Translations under genes and position numbers: made by a program
The notes under the pieces: model-generated
What the model was told of the DNA's origin: nothing
Database searches by the model: none
The model's input: only the letters and a program-made list of their open reading frames with translations
Part shown: positions 47,487 through 58,311 of the stretch, piece after piece
Numbering within the stretch: position 1 is the first letter of the stretch
How the letters are laid out: each line of letters begins with the position of its first letter
DNA from: Coix lacryma-jobi var. lacryma-jobi
Lineage: Eukaryota; Streptophyta; Magnoliopsida; Poales; Poaceae
Length of the DNA: 64,000 nucleotides
Reading direction: 5' to 3'
Assembly: GCA_009763385.1 (NCBI GenBank)
Contig: CM019828.1
Location: 26,280,751-26,344,750, forward strand

Positions 47487-48465
47487 CTACACACAAGAGG
47501 ACAAGGTAACCCGAGTCTTGGATCCCGAAGGGTTAGCAAGCATATACTTGGGAACCCAAGACTTGGTCACAAAACTCAACTTATCTTGTGGGTTAGCATG
47601 ATGCGAATGTTGGTTCAAATGCAATTGTGAAACACCCTTGGAAGCATTCCTCAAAAGGACAACTCGAGGGGAAGAACGAGTCGTACCACGGGAAAAGAGG
47701 CAAATATCTTCCAAGGTTTTTGTAGAAGAACCAATAGAAGCATCATGAAAAGCATGACGTGGACCAAGAGAAGAAGCACTAGAAGCATGTCCACGACCAT
47801 GACCTATCCCACTAGAAAAGGAGTCATAACACCCATCAACAAAGAGAGGCTTCTTACTAGGAGCACAAGCGTTCATACCATGGGAAGGGCTATGAACCAC
47901 CGTCTTCCTAGAAGAGCAAGCTTGGCGCAAACGTTTGGCACGCCGATAGCAAAAGCTTTCTTGATGCCCATCTTTCTCACAAAAAAAGCAATGGTACAAT
48001 GGCCTACTGGAAGGCACACCATTCTCCGACAAGTGAGAAGTCCCTTGGGACTTAGAACAAGAAGCATCAATGTTCAACTTGGTGCCAGAACTAGGAGCAC
48101 ACGTGCCATGGGAAAGGCTACGCGGCTTCCTAAAAGCCTTAGCTCGAATTCGTCGCTCGTGTTTGACACGGCGGAAACAAAAATCGAATGAGTGTCCATC
48201 CTTCTTGCAAAAGGTGCAATGGAAAACCGGATTGGGAACACGAGTCCCAAAAATGTGAGAAGCACCTTTGTCAAGAGAAGTCCCTTGGACATCACTCGAA
48301 GAAACAGCAAGGTTAGGAGTAGCTATGAAAGAGCTATCCGAAACCTTGGCACAAGTGTTATCGTCAAGAGACTCACGCGCAGCACAAGAACTCAACTCTG
48401 CAAAGATGCAAACCTTGAAATATCAAAATCGGAGTTGCAAGAAATGCGTGACTCAAAAGACTTAG

Positions 48466-49032
48466 CACCACTAGTAGAGAAAGGGCCTTTAGTCCCGGCT
48501 AAAATGGGCTTTTAGTCCCGGGTATGCCAACCGGGACTAAGAATTCGGGACTAAAGGTCCCGGCCTTTAGTCCCGGGTGCATTCAACCGGGGCTAAAGGT
48601 CCACAGAGGAAAAATAAATATGTGCTGTGTGAGATTCGAACTCAGCACATCTCGCCTCAGGCACGCTTACCAACTGAGCTACGCAACTCACGTGATGTAG
48701 TTCTGGACGTTTTCCTTTTGAATCCACTCGGGAAGGACCTTTAGCCCCGGTTGGTAACACCAACCGGGGCTAAAAGGACCTTTAGTCCCGGTTGGTAACA
48801 CCAACCGGGGCTAAAGGTTCACCCTTTAGCCCCGGTTGGTATTACCAACCGGGACTAAAGGTCCAGCACCTTTAGTCCGGGTTGATAATACCAACCGGGG
48901 CTAAAGATTCACCTTTAGCCCCGGTTGGTAACACCAACCGGGATTAAAGATCTTTAGCCCCGGACGCAATTTTTGTTCGAGACTATAGCTCAATTGATAG
49001 ATCGTCCAAAGGCCTGTTCTCTAGTAGTGCAC
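48466..49032. mobile_element. CACTA-type MITE in Copia-4 gag
   Basis: Element 48469-49029 with ends CACTAGTAGAG and CTCTAGTAGTG, flanked by CAC at 48466-48468 and 49030-49032. The three-base duplication and CACTA ends identify the superfamily. It is built of inverted and direct copies of CCTTTAGTCCCGG and CCGGGACTAAAGG, able to form many hairpins. No protein is encoded. Confidence 0.9.
48628..48690 (-). pseudogene. tRNA-like sequence inside the MITE
   Basis: On the minus strand an A box TAGCTCAGTTGG (48681-48670) and a B box-like AGTTCGAATCT (48642-48632) lie at tRNA-like distance, and the T-loop TTCGAAT is flanked by TGAG/CTCA. The acceptor stem does not pair (AGTTGCG against CACAGCA) and the anticodon arm is irregular, so it is a tRNA relic, not a working tRNA. 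It could still act as an RNA polymerase III promoter. Confidence 0.6.
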
Positions 49033-50192
49033 AAAGACTCTTGCATCTTTTGGCTAAAACCTCATTCTCAAACATGAGGCGATCACAAGTACCATAAGGA
49101 GTGTTTTTCAGATTGTCCATCTCCTCTCTAATGCACTCGGCATATGTGGTACGCAAGAGTTCATTTTCTTTTTCAAGGTTGGCACTCATATCATTGTGCT
49201 CAACCAACTTGGCGCTCATATCATTGCGCAAAACTTTGAAAGCCAAAACTTCTTTTGCCAAATCAATGCATGATGTGCACATGAAATCGGTGGAAGAAAC
49301 GTCACCATTCACATCAAGCAAAGAATCATGAGTATCACTAGAAGCATGGAAAGCATTTTTATTCAAAGAGCATGAGCTACAAGGCCTAGCATTTATCTCA
49401 TCAATTTCAGCCCTAGCATGCTCAAGTTCATCTATACATGTGGTGTGAGTCAATTTTAATTTATTAATTTCAGCATGTAAAGACTCACAAGAAACACATG
49501 GTAACAAAGCATTTGACTTAAGCAAGGCTATTTCAGTTTTAGCACAATCAAGATCCTTGCGTAAGTCAATGCAAACTAGACATGGTTTGGAGGCATTGGA
49601 TGTCAACATGTCATATTCAGATTTTAAGCTAGCAAGAGAAAAGCATAGCTCATCATTCTTCCTAACCATGTCACTACAAGAGGTGCAAGGTAAAGACGCA
49701 CTAGACTTCCAATGAGAAAGACCACATCTCAACCTAGCAATAGAGCATTTCAACTTCTTGATCTTTCTATGCAAGGTATCACAAAGCTCATCATATCTAC
49801 TGTTGTCATCACGACAAGCATTAAATTGTAGAGACATAATCCTAAGACAAGCATAAAGTGTACCTTTCTTGGCCTTGCCAAGTTCACGTATACGATCCTC
49901 CGTCGAATGCTCATAATCTCCTAGAAAGTCCAGAAAAGCGTCCACCTCACGTTCTGCCTCCAGAGCCTCACTCCTCCTTCTTCTCGCAATGTCATCCTCG
50001 ATCACATATCCATGATTCGAACCTGAGGACAAAGACATGCAAGAAGAGGAACTTGGTGCCATTTCACAAAGCACCGTTAGTGTTAGCGAGACAAAAGCTC
50101 AACACCTCGGCAAAATACGTCGGAAGCAAAACCACTCTAAAAGGTCGCCTTCGCGGATCCGGAACCGGTTAAGGTAGGGAGATCCTTAACTT

Positions 50193-50207
50193 TGCTCTGA
50201 TACCAAT
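50193..50207 (-). other. Copia-4 primer binding site
   Basis: Read on the minus strand: AATTGGTATCAGAGC directly after the LTR end CCTTCA. Identical in type to Copia-1. Confidence 0.9.
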
Positions 50208-52526
50208 TGAAGGACCGAAATGGCGACCAGCGGGGGGTGAATGAGAGCCTCAAATTTCTTGTCGAGAAATCGAAGGCCCTTGTCCCAGAGAGTCACCCCA
50301 AAAGCAAGACAAGAACTCGGTAGTGTCCACGACCTTAGATGTAGGGTGGATGCTTTCAAGAAGCACAGCGGGACACTACTCGAACACAAAAGAGCCTCGG
50401 AGCAAATCGAAAACTGCAGTGACCAATCCTAGGAGAAAAACCAAAAGGAGTACCAAACGGTGTCCAAAAATTATGAAATTTGAACCACAGGTACTAGACA
50501 CACCCAGGAAGGTCTCCCAAAAATTGCAGCTCAAAACTCCAAATTTAAATACCGGACACGTCCGGGATTCACACCGGACACGTATGGTATTCACTGCTCA
50601 GACCAATTTTGGGAGAAAAATCCAAACCCCTATCAAACGGTGTCCAAAAATTATGAAATTTTAACCAGATTTAGTAGACACCTACGGGAAGATCTCCACA
50701 AAATATCAGCTCGAAATTCGAAATTAAAGTATACCAGACACGTCCGGGATCATACCGGACACGTCTGGTATTTGCGCTGAAGCTCCAGAAAATTCCGAAT
50801 TCGAATCCAAAACTCTACCAAATGAACTCCGAAAAATCTAAAATTTTGCAGACGAGTTCACAACAAGGTTAGTGAGCTATCCCTAAGAAATCATGGCTCG
50901 AATCTAACTATAGATTGGTGAATCGATGAAAATCGAAGAAGAACGGGCAAAAGGGGAAGAACGAAGAACGAACACGATTCCGACCCAATCTATATGTTCG
51001 TGAGGTTAGAGAAGAAATCCTTCGATGGAAAGAAGGAGCTCACGACATAGAACAATCTGATTCAAACGGAATCGCAAATCGTCGCTCGGAGAGGGAGAAC
51101 GAAGCGAATCTCCGAGAGGGGAAAAACCAAATCGCGAAGAACAAAAACACGATTCGATCCAAATTGCAGCCAACAAAGAGGAGGACGAAATTGATCCTTG
51201 GATTGCTACGGGATGATAAATTGTGTAGCACACTGTGTCGGGTTACAAGCCACTCCTCGCAACAACAAAGCGTGGATGGCGAAAAGCTCAAGAACAAGAG
51301 TCACCCTCTCCTCTCACCCTAGCCTCCTCTCACCTAAACAAAATGAGAGTGACACCTCCAAGGATCGGCTGTCCTAACCAGCCCCCTCTCATATATATAG
51401 GCGCACGTCCGAAGACCAAAACGCCCTCACATGAAGCACTCAACCCAAATACCTCCCAGGGGTAAAACTGTCCAACCCTAGCAGTTTTCATCCGACGGCC
51501 ACGCGCCTTCTCATCCTTCGCTTCGCCTCGACGCAAGCTCCAGGATGCTGCCACGTGCTGTCACTGTCGACCACCGCGCCTTCCTCGTGGATAGCTTCGC
51601 CGCCGCGCCAGCCTCTCCACGCCGCCACGCGTCGACCGTTCCGCATGGGAACCTCCGCCCGGTTTTGAGGCCCAAACCGGTAAACCCGCCAGCCCAGGTT
51701 TTGAGGCCCAAACCTGGCAAACCGTCCACCACGAGTTTTGAGGCCCAAACTCGGAAACCCGCCAGCCCAGGTTTTGAGGCCCAAACCTGGAAACCGTCCA
51801 TCCCGAGTTTTCAGGCCCAAACTCAGAAACCGGTCACCCCGAGTTTTGAGGCTCAAACTCAGAAACCGTCAAGGGTAGCTTTTTGAGGCTCAGCTACCGA
51901 ACCCGCACTGTAGACGGGATGTGGTTCGCACACCCCGACCACCGGCACCGATGCCGATGCATGTCCAGCCTCCACGCCGGGCACAACGCCTTAGCCTTCC
52001 TTCTTGACTTGGCCGACGGCACTTACGCCGCACGCAAGCCCGTGTCCGACCTCCCGCCAAGTGCCACGACGCCATCGTCTTCGTCCCGACTCGGCTGATG
52101 CACCGCACATCCCCATGTGCTCTCGCTCGCCGATGCCATGTGCCAGCTACCACAGCTGGTCCTTGGGCCTCTTGGTCCGTCGGTCCAAGCCTCACGTCCA
52201 CCCTTCACCGCTTTGGGTACATCGGCATGGCACGTCCGCCGCACGACACGCCCATCCTTCACCGCTCCCGGTCCGTCGGCACTACACGTCTCTACTTGAC
52301 CTTCACCTCGCCATCGACCACTGTATCTGAGCTCAACACCTGCACATCAACACAGCCAAGAGACACATGTTGCACACGCACACCAACACAGAAACACCAC
52401 AACTCAACGCCATCGGTTAGTCATAAACATTAAGCGCATAGTGAGTAATGACTCAACCGGGAAAAGCCTCAAACCTTCCTTATCAAAGTCAATCATTCAT
52501 CATATATGTTCTCATATATGTTCTCA
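50208..52526 (-). repeat. Copia-4 5' LTR
   Basis: 2,319 bases, TG to CA on the minus strand. It has a TATATATA box near 51391-51399 (minus), palindromes CCGGACACGTCCGG-like near 50550-50770, the hairpin array 51658-51862, and a 12-base tandem duplication at its outer edge (52503-52526) that the other LTR lacks. Confidence 0.92.
51658..51862. repeat. Copia-4 array of six hairpins with covarying stems
   Basis: Palindromes near 51658-51681, 51694-51717, 51732-51753, 51767-51790, 51804-51824 and 51840-51862, with the core TTTTGAGGCCCAAA (the complement of the Copia-1 core) and stems CCCGG/CCGG, CCAGG/CCTGG and CGAG/CTCG. The fifth and sixth carry single core changes. Confidence 0.85.
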
Positions 52527-53170
52527 GTTCTGCAACTTTTATTTTGGTCATTTATCCATCCGAGGTCTTTTAAAAAATTCAAATTTTAAATTTTTAAAAT
52601 TTAGACGTAGTTTTGAATGACAAGATGACTTCAAATCAAAAGGTCGTCAACTACAAAGTTTTGAAACTTGTCAAAGTCTACAGAGTTTTATTTTGGTTGT
52701 TTGACTATTTATACATCTGACATGATGGTTCGAACATTATTCACAAATCTTATATTTCACTCTCGCAGTTTCATAGACTACGGAAACAAATGTTAGTTTG
52801 TAAACAAATTTACTATCAGTTTGTCAAATAAAAAAAATCACCCAATAAATTTGTTCATTTTGATGAGTTATGCAACTTTGTAGTTGAAAACATTTTCATT
52901 TAAATTAATTTACTGCTTCAAAATGTGATTTAAAAATTGGCTTTGCCGAGTGTCAAAAAAACACTCTGTAAAGAGTGCTTTGCCAAGTGTCAAGGAAAAA
53001 CACTTGGAAAAAAACTTCTTCGTCGAATACAAAAAAACACTCGACAAAGAACTTTTTTCCCGAGTGTTTTTTTTTATTGCTGGATGTTTTTTATTTGGCA
53101 CTCGGCATAGAGAAAAAACACTCGGCAAAGAACTCGGCACTTGACAAAAATAGATTTTTGGATAGTAGTG

Positions 53171-54982
53171 GCACCACGAGTAGGGTCTATATATCCTAAG
53201 GTGACACCATTGCATCACCCCCTTTCCGTTCCGTGCCTTCGTAAACACCGCGATAGGCTCTATATATAAAGCCGATAGGAATTTGTAGGTGCAAAAGACA
53301 GCACCGCTAGGGGTCTTTAGTCATCATTATTACAGTACACATTAAATCTTTTTTTAGAAAATAGAAGAGACTTCCTCCTTCTACGGCCCTATTCATCTGA
53401 TCGATAAGCTGGCAAATAAATTGACTAATGTTGTTTTGTTGTGAGTAAAAAACATTGTACCATGCTTAATAAATTGATGTCAGGGCCGCGACATGAGTCC
53501 ACGCCGTACCAAATGGATCGGAGGCGTGTCCCGTGCAAATCAGTCGATCGGTCCATCCGGTCGATCGAGATGCACATCTGGGTCGTTTAATGAGAGACGG
53601 TCCATGCATGCACGCCGGCTTCCGCGCGGCCATGCCCCGACGACGTCGGTCCCCATCTCGATCTCATACATGCATACAACAAGCCAGCAGCACACGCGAC
53701 GCGCGACCGAACTCTATCTCTCTCTCTCTCTCTGCTCGCTCGCTCACGGGCTCACGGCGCATGCATCACCCGCGGTCGCTAGCTCTCTCGCTTTCGCGCG
53801 GTGCACGCGGCGGCCGACAGCACGCATGCCGCGCGCGTCGCCGCCGAGACCGAGCCCGTCTCCATCGGCGGTCGGGTGGGGCTAGCTCGGTAGCTCCTCG
53901 TACAGGTGTTGTGTCGCTGTCGTCCACCATCGGCTAATTAGGTCCTTATTTAGTCCTGTTTGATCCATCCATATAGAGCAAACCAATGATATATATAGAA
54001 GTCTACCGTGCATGTGCATGGTTGCCTGAAGTCAAGTTTATATCAGTGTGATGTACTGTAGGAGTATATTAATTTTCAGCATAGACCCCACGCGCAGAGC
54101 AGCGGCTTTTGTCGTGAGTGTCGTGTGACCTGGAAATCACCCAGCTAGCTAGCAGCGACTCGTAGCTTCAAAGCCATTGATTTCCGGCCGCGACCGCACA
54201 TACGCACGGCCGAGATACCGACGAGGCGATGCCCGGCTGCCCTCATCTCCAGCCGACGACGCAGCGCGCACGAGGCGCGGCCAGCCGGTGCGCGGGTGTG
54301 GTGTGGTGTGGCTTCGGCTGCGGGTGCCAATCCAAATACCCAGCAATCCGGCCCCGGGTCCATGCATGGATGATGGACGGCGTGGCAGGTGGCATTGGCA
54401 TGCATGCCCGCGCACGGCGCTCGCGGCGGCCATGAGGAGACGTCGTCGTCCTATATACTCTCGCCTGCAGGGCCACGCGCCCACGCACGACACGAGGACA
54501 GTATATATGGACATACCGTACTATGGTCGTGACTCGTGAGAGGTCGTCGAACTCGATGCCGCACCTGCCGCGTGGCCTGGGAATCTGGGGGACTATAGGA
54601 CAAAAACCGCGGGTGGTGCCGTGGTGGAGCCATACCGTGGACGCGCGCATGAATACGCCCGCGCGAGGAGCTGCTGAAGGGGTGGCTAGCTCGTCGCCGT
54701 CGCCGTCGCCGTGGTGCCTCGATCGTTTGCATGCTGCATGCGGTGGTGCCGGCCGGCCGGAGGGTCGCCGAGCCCGCCGGGGGCGCGGTCGGCCGCGGGG
54801 TCCTGGCGGAGTGGCTTCGTGTTTTTCGTGCTCGCAGCTGTTTGTCCTCATCATATGCACGCTACTGTAGCTCTCTCTCGCTAGCTTATTGTATTAGCTA
54901 GGCCACTTGAGATTTTCGGCCCCGGGTCCACAGTATAACAGCTGATCCAGGATGCAGCAACCCGGCATGGTATCGGTACGGT
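53171..54982. other. Region without recognised gene
   Basis: 1.8 kb between the two CACTA elements. The first 300 bases are AT-rich with TATATATA words. From 53480 it is GC-rich with frames on both strands, a CT microsatellite at 53717-53733 and several CATGCATG (RY-type) words near 53604, 54361, 54400 and 54728. No protein domain or splice structure was recognised. It may be a promoter or decayed gene sequence, but nothing proves that. Confidence 0.5.
53717..53733. repeat. CT microsatellite
   Basis: A run of eight CT dinucleotides followed by CTCGCT words. Confidence 0.85.
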
Positions 54983-55312
54983 GGTCACTACCGGAGACGG
55001 GCTCTATGCCGAGTGCCCGCCGTTTTGCCGAGGGCTAAAACACGGGCACTCGGCAAAGAGGTCTTTGCCGAGAGTCAGCCCTCGGCACTGTACGGATCTC
55101 GGCGAAGAATTGTACGCCGAGGGCCAGACTCTCGGCGAAGTCTGACTCTCGGCAAAGATACCCTATGCCGAGGGCTAAACCCTCGGCGTAGACGGAACCT
55201 CGGCGAACGGGTCGTTCGGCGAACGGGTCGTTCGCAAACGGCTCGTCCTGCGCCGTTACCTTTGCCGAGAGTCCTCTGTTAGGCTCTCGGCAAAGCCCCG
55301 AAATTTTTTTTT

Positions 55313-56410
55313 GATAAACACTACGCCGAGAGCCCTGGCCCTGGCTCTCGGCATAGGTGCTCTTCGCCGAGGGTTTTAGGAAGCCCTCGGCAAAGCATTT
55401 TATTTTATTTTTGTATTTTTTCTCCCAATTTTTTCTGTGGCCTTGCTACAGTACTAAAAGCCAAGATTTTAAATTTAAAGTGTTTTCCATAAATCTTGCT
55501 ATATTTCGCGCATTTTCTTTAATTTGATGATTTTTCCCGCGGACGCACGTTTGAACTGCAGGTGCATGAAATAATAAAACTCAGCGATTCGAAAAATGGT
55601 ATTAATTCTTTAGAGTGTATTTCGACACCGTATCCAGGGACAGGCGCGGAGACTCGACCGTCTCGTGCACGAGAAACGGCGACCAAGTTGGGTGATATTG
55701 CATTTAAAATTATTAAAAATACAAACGAAGTCAGAAAATCATGAAAACGGACGAGTGACCTTGGCATCGCATGCAGAGGCTACAAAAAAATTTTGGAAAT
55801 GTTTGGAGGAAGTGGTGGCGCAAGATGGTTGAAACCCTGAGATCTCACTCCTGGCATCACATGTGATGATATGCGGAGATCTCAGGGTTTCAACCATCTT
55901 GCGCCACCACTTCCTCCAAACATTTCCAAATTTTTTTTGGAGCCTCTGCATGCGATGCCAAGGTCACTCGTCCGTTTTCATGATTTTCTGACTTCGTTTG
56001 TATTTTTAATAATTTTAAATGCAATATCACCCAACTTGGTCGCCGTTTCTCGTGCACGAGACGGTTGAGTCTCCGCGCCTGTCCCTGGATACGGTGTCGA
56101 AATACACTCTAAAGAATTAATACCATTTTTCGAATCGCTGAGTTTTATTATTTCATGCACCTGCAGTTCAAACGTGCGTCCCGCGGGAAAAATCATCAAA
56201 ATTAAAGAAAATGCGCGAAATATAGCAAGATTTATGGAAAACACTTTAAATTTAAAATCTTGGCTTTTAGTACTGTAGCAAGGCCACAGAAAAAATTGGG
56301 AGAAAAAATACAAAAAAAAAATAAAATGCTTTGCCGAGGGCTTCCTAAAACCCTCGGCAAAGAGCACCTATGCCGAGAGCCAGGGCCAGGGCTCTCGGCG
56401 TAGTGTTTAC
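55313..56410. repeat. Long inverted repeat, arms about 535 bases, in CACTA-2
   Basis: Left arm 55313-55846, right arm 55876-56410, spacer 29 bases. The arms match almost completely by eye, with few substitutions and single-base length changes. The spacer itself contains CATCACATGTGATG. A transcript would fold into one long double-stranded RNA. Confidence 0.93.
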
Positions 56411-56544
56411 AAAAATAAAATAAAAAAAAACCTTTGCCGAGAGCCAGATCACGTGGCTCTCGGCAAAGGTGCCCTTTTTGCCGAGTGTCACCTAATCTGG
56501 CTCTCGGCAAATCGTGAATATGTTAAAAAAAATCTGCGCGCCCG

Positions 56545-57050
56545 GTTTGGCCACAGACGCACAGACGCGCCGCCCGCCCAGCCGCCCTCCCACGCCGCCG
56601 CCGCCGCCCCGCCCGCGCCGCCGCCGCCGCCCCGCCCGCCCGCGCCCCGGCCGCGCGCCCCGCCCCGGCCCGCCCGGTCGCGCCCGCGCCGCCCGCCCGC
56701 CGCGCCGCGCCGCCGCCGCACCGCCGGTCCGCGGCCGCCCCGGCCGCCGCCGCCGCTGCCCCCGCCCGACCGTGCCCGCCCCGCCCGCCCGCCCGCTGCC
56801 CGACCGCGCGCCCCGCCCCGGCCCGCACGCCCGAGCCGCGCCGCGGCCGCCCGCCTGCGCCCCGGCCGCGCGCCCGCGCCCTGGCCGCCGCCGACGCCGC
56901 CCCGCCCGGCTGCCGCCGCCGCCCCGGCCGCGCGCCCTGCACCCGCCCCGCGTCCGCAGGAGAGGAGGAGAGGAGGAGAAAGAGGAAGAGGAGGAGGAGG
57001 AGGAGAAAGAGGAGGAGGAGAGGAGGAGGAAGAGGAGAGGAGGAGGAGCC
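56545..57050. repeat. GC-rich low-complexity block and purine run in CACTA-2
   Basis: 56545-56960 is almost entirely CCG/GCC-type sequence; 56961-57050 is nearly pure purine on the plus strand (GAGGAG, GGAGAAAG). Overlapping frames on both strands give Arg/Pro/Ala or Arg/Gly strings and are not taken as genes. Confidence 0.8.
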
Positions 57051-57242
57051 GTCCCGCTGCGACCCCGCTCGGTCGTAGAGGAGCAAGAAGTGGACATCCC
57101 CGTTGTGCCCCCCCGAGTTCGTTCCCTCGGTCGTCGTCGATCGGTCTGCTCGTAAGTCGTCCTCGATTGCCCCATCGTCATTGCACATGTATCACCCATT
57201 TATAGTAAGTAGTTGTTACTAGTAGTGTAGTGGTATGTATGT

Positions 57243-57321
57243 GAATGTCGGCCATCGTGCCGTGTATATGTGGATGTCGGCCATCGTGCCGCATATATGT
57301 GGATGTCGGCCATCGTGCCGT
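57243..57321 (+). repeat. Three 29-base tandem repeats
   Basis: ATGTCGGCCATCGTGCCG recurs at 57245, 57274 and 57303, a 29-base period, with TATATGTG between units. Confidence 0.88.
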
Positions 57322-58311
57322 TGTTTCTTGCAGGTTTCGAAACCTCACCGTGCAGGGGAGGTTCTGCCGAAATTTCTAATGGATACTATATTTTTTGTCT
57401 TTTCTGTAGGAGGAGGACCTGTCGGGGCCAAGCCGGAGATCCTCGGCGACCTCGATCGTCTTCGTCGTCGTCGCGGGTCTGCCTGCACCGCTTCGCCTCG
57501 CCACTGCACCGACTCGCCACTGCGCCGCTAGCCTGACTCCACCGGCACCCTAGGTATAAATAACGTCTCTTCCCAGAAAAGGGTCTTAGGTCATTGAACC
57601 CAGTTAGGCGTCTCCCGTCCGAAAGAGATACGGCTAGAGGTATGCAGGTCTCTGCATATCGATAACCGTATCTGTTTCGGATTGTCCACGCAATTTCAAG
57701 GGCTTTGCCGAGAGTCAGATGATAGAGCCCTCGGCGAAGAGGCCGCAAAAAAAATCATTAGAAATTTCTTTGCCGAGAGCCGACCCTAGTTAACCGTCGG
57801 CACAGGAAAATAAAAAATAAAAAAAAATAGCTTTGCCGAGAGCCGGACTCTCGGCAAAATATAGCCTTTGCCGAGGGCCAGGTTAGCCCTCGGCAAAGTG
57901 ACCGTCAGTAGAGAGCGCCGTTAACGGCTACTTTTTTTTGCCGAGGGCTACACGGAACCCTCGGCGAAAAGTTTGCCGAGAGCCCGATAAATGGCCCTCG
58001 GCAAAGGCTCCTTTGCCGAGAGGATTTTTGCCGAGAGTCCTATGCCGAGAGCGGCCCTCGGCATAGCCTACGCCGAGCGTCGGACGGCCTTTGCCGAGTG
58101 CTACAGGCACTCGGCAAAGCAAGCGCCTCCAGTAGTGGGTGTGCATTCATCTACAGGTGCGCCAATCCAGCCGCTTAATAATGACACACGGAGTTGCAAG
58201 ATCAACTTGGGAGCACAAGCCGCGGCAGCTGCGGACTAGTTACAGTTACAGCCAGCCACCGGGCTCAAGCAGTCAAAGCGCTCAGCTCGCCGAGTTCACG
58301 TGCGCTGGTGG

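Larger units (their letters stand above)
47487..50062 (-). pseudogene. gag: Copia-4 gag remnant without capsid, broken by a MITE
   Basis: Starts at the ATG at 50062 (MAPSSSSCMSLSSGSNHG). The leader before it follows the Copia-1 leader up to its gag ATG and then diverges, so the capsid part is missing. Residues 30-360 form a Cys-rich predicted coiled coil with CxxC at about 130, 165, 193, 232 and 266, counted from a GTG codon at 50074. A CACTA-type MITE (48469-49029) interrupts the frame. Beyond it (48395-47487) are two CCHC knuckles, CTFCKKDGHSFDFC and CFFCEKDGHQESFC, and a Ser-rich tail. Copia-1 gag has the same coiled coil with CxxC motifs, so this is its C-terminal half. Whether it binds element RNA or particles is unknown. 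Confidence 0.82.
41830..52526 (-). mobile_element. Copia-4, deleted SIRE/Opie-type element, minus strand
   Basis: 10,697 bases bounded by GTTCT duplications. The 5' LTR is on the right (50208-52526), followed on the minus strand by primer site, gag remnant, pol scraps, a long noncoding region, polypurine tract and 3' LTR (41830-43603). LTR, leader and 3' region are homologous to Copia-1. The interior lacks the gag capsid region and most of integrase, RT and RNase H, so it depends on other copies to move. LTRs differ by roughly 2%, so it moved recently even though it cannot encode its own machinery. Confidence 0.9.
41026..53170. mobile_element. CACTA-1, small non-autonomous CACTA element split by Copia-4
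   Basis: Left end CACTACCGGATTTTGC at 41026, right end GGATAGTAGTG at 53170. Both subterminal regions are full of ACTCGGCAAAG and its complement, the pattern of grass CACTA elements. Without Copia-4 it is about 1.45 kb. The interior is AT-rich and made of about four diverged copies of a roughly 100-130-base repeat (GTCAACTA ... ATTTTGGTCATTTCTCCATC). No transposase is encoded. The three bases outside the ends (CAG and GCA) do not match, so a target duplication is not seen. Confidence 0.85.
54983..58140. mobile_element. CACTA-2, non-autonomous CACTA element with a long foldback
   Basis: Element 54986-58137 with ends CACTACCGGAGACGG and CTCCAGTAGTG, flanked by GGT at 54983-54985 and 58138-58140. 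Subterminal regions carry dozens of TTTGCCGAG(G/A)GC-type words in both orientations, the expected transposase binding sites. Inside lie an inverted repeat (55313-56410), a very GC-rich block with a purine run, and 29-base tandem repeats. No transposase domain was found, so it depends on a related autonomous element. Confidence 0.92.

Noticed and set aside
48628..48690. Functional tRNA gene
   Set aside because: The acceptor stem does not pair and the anticodon arm is irregular, so it is listed only as a tRNA-like relic.
53493..53937. Possible small genes in the GC-rich region
   Set aside because: Frames on all strands are similarly long, with no domain, splice structure or compositional support.
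56453..57205. Overlapping frames of 200-250 codons on both strands
   Set aside because: They arise from stop-poor GC-rich simple sequence in CACTA-2 and encode only Arg/Pro/Ala or Arg/Gly strings.
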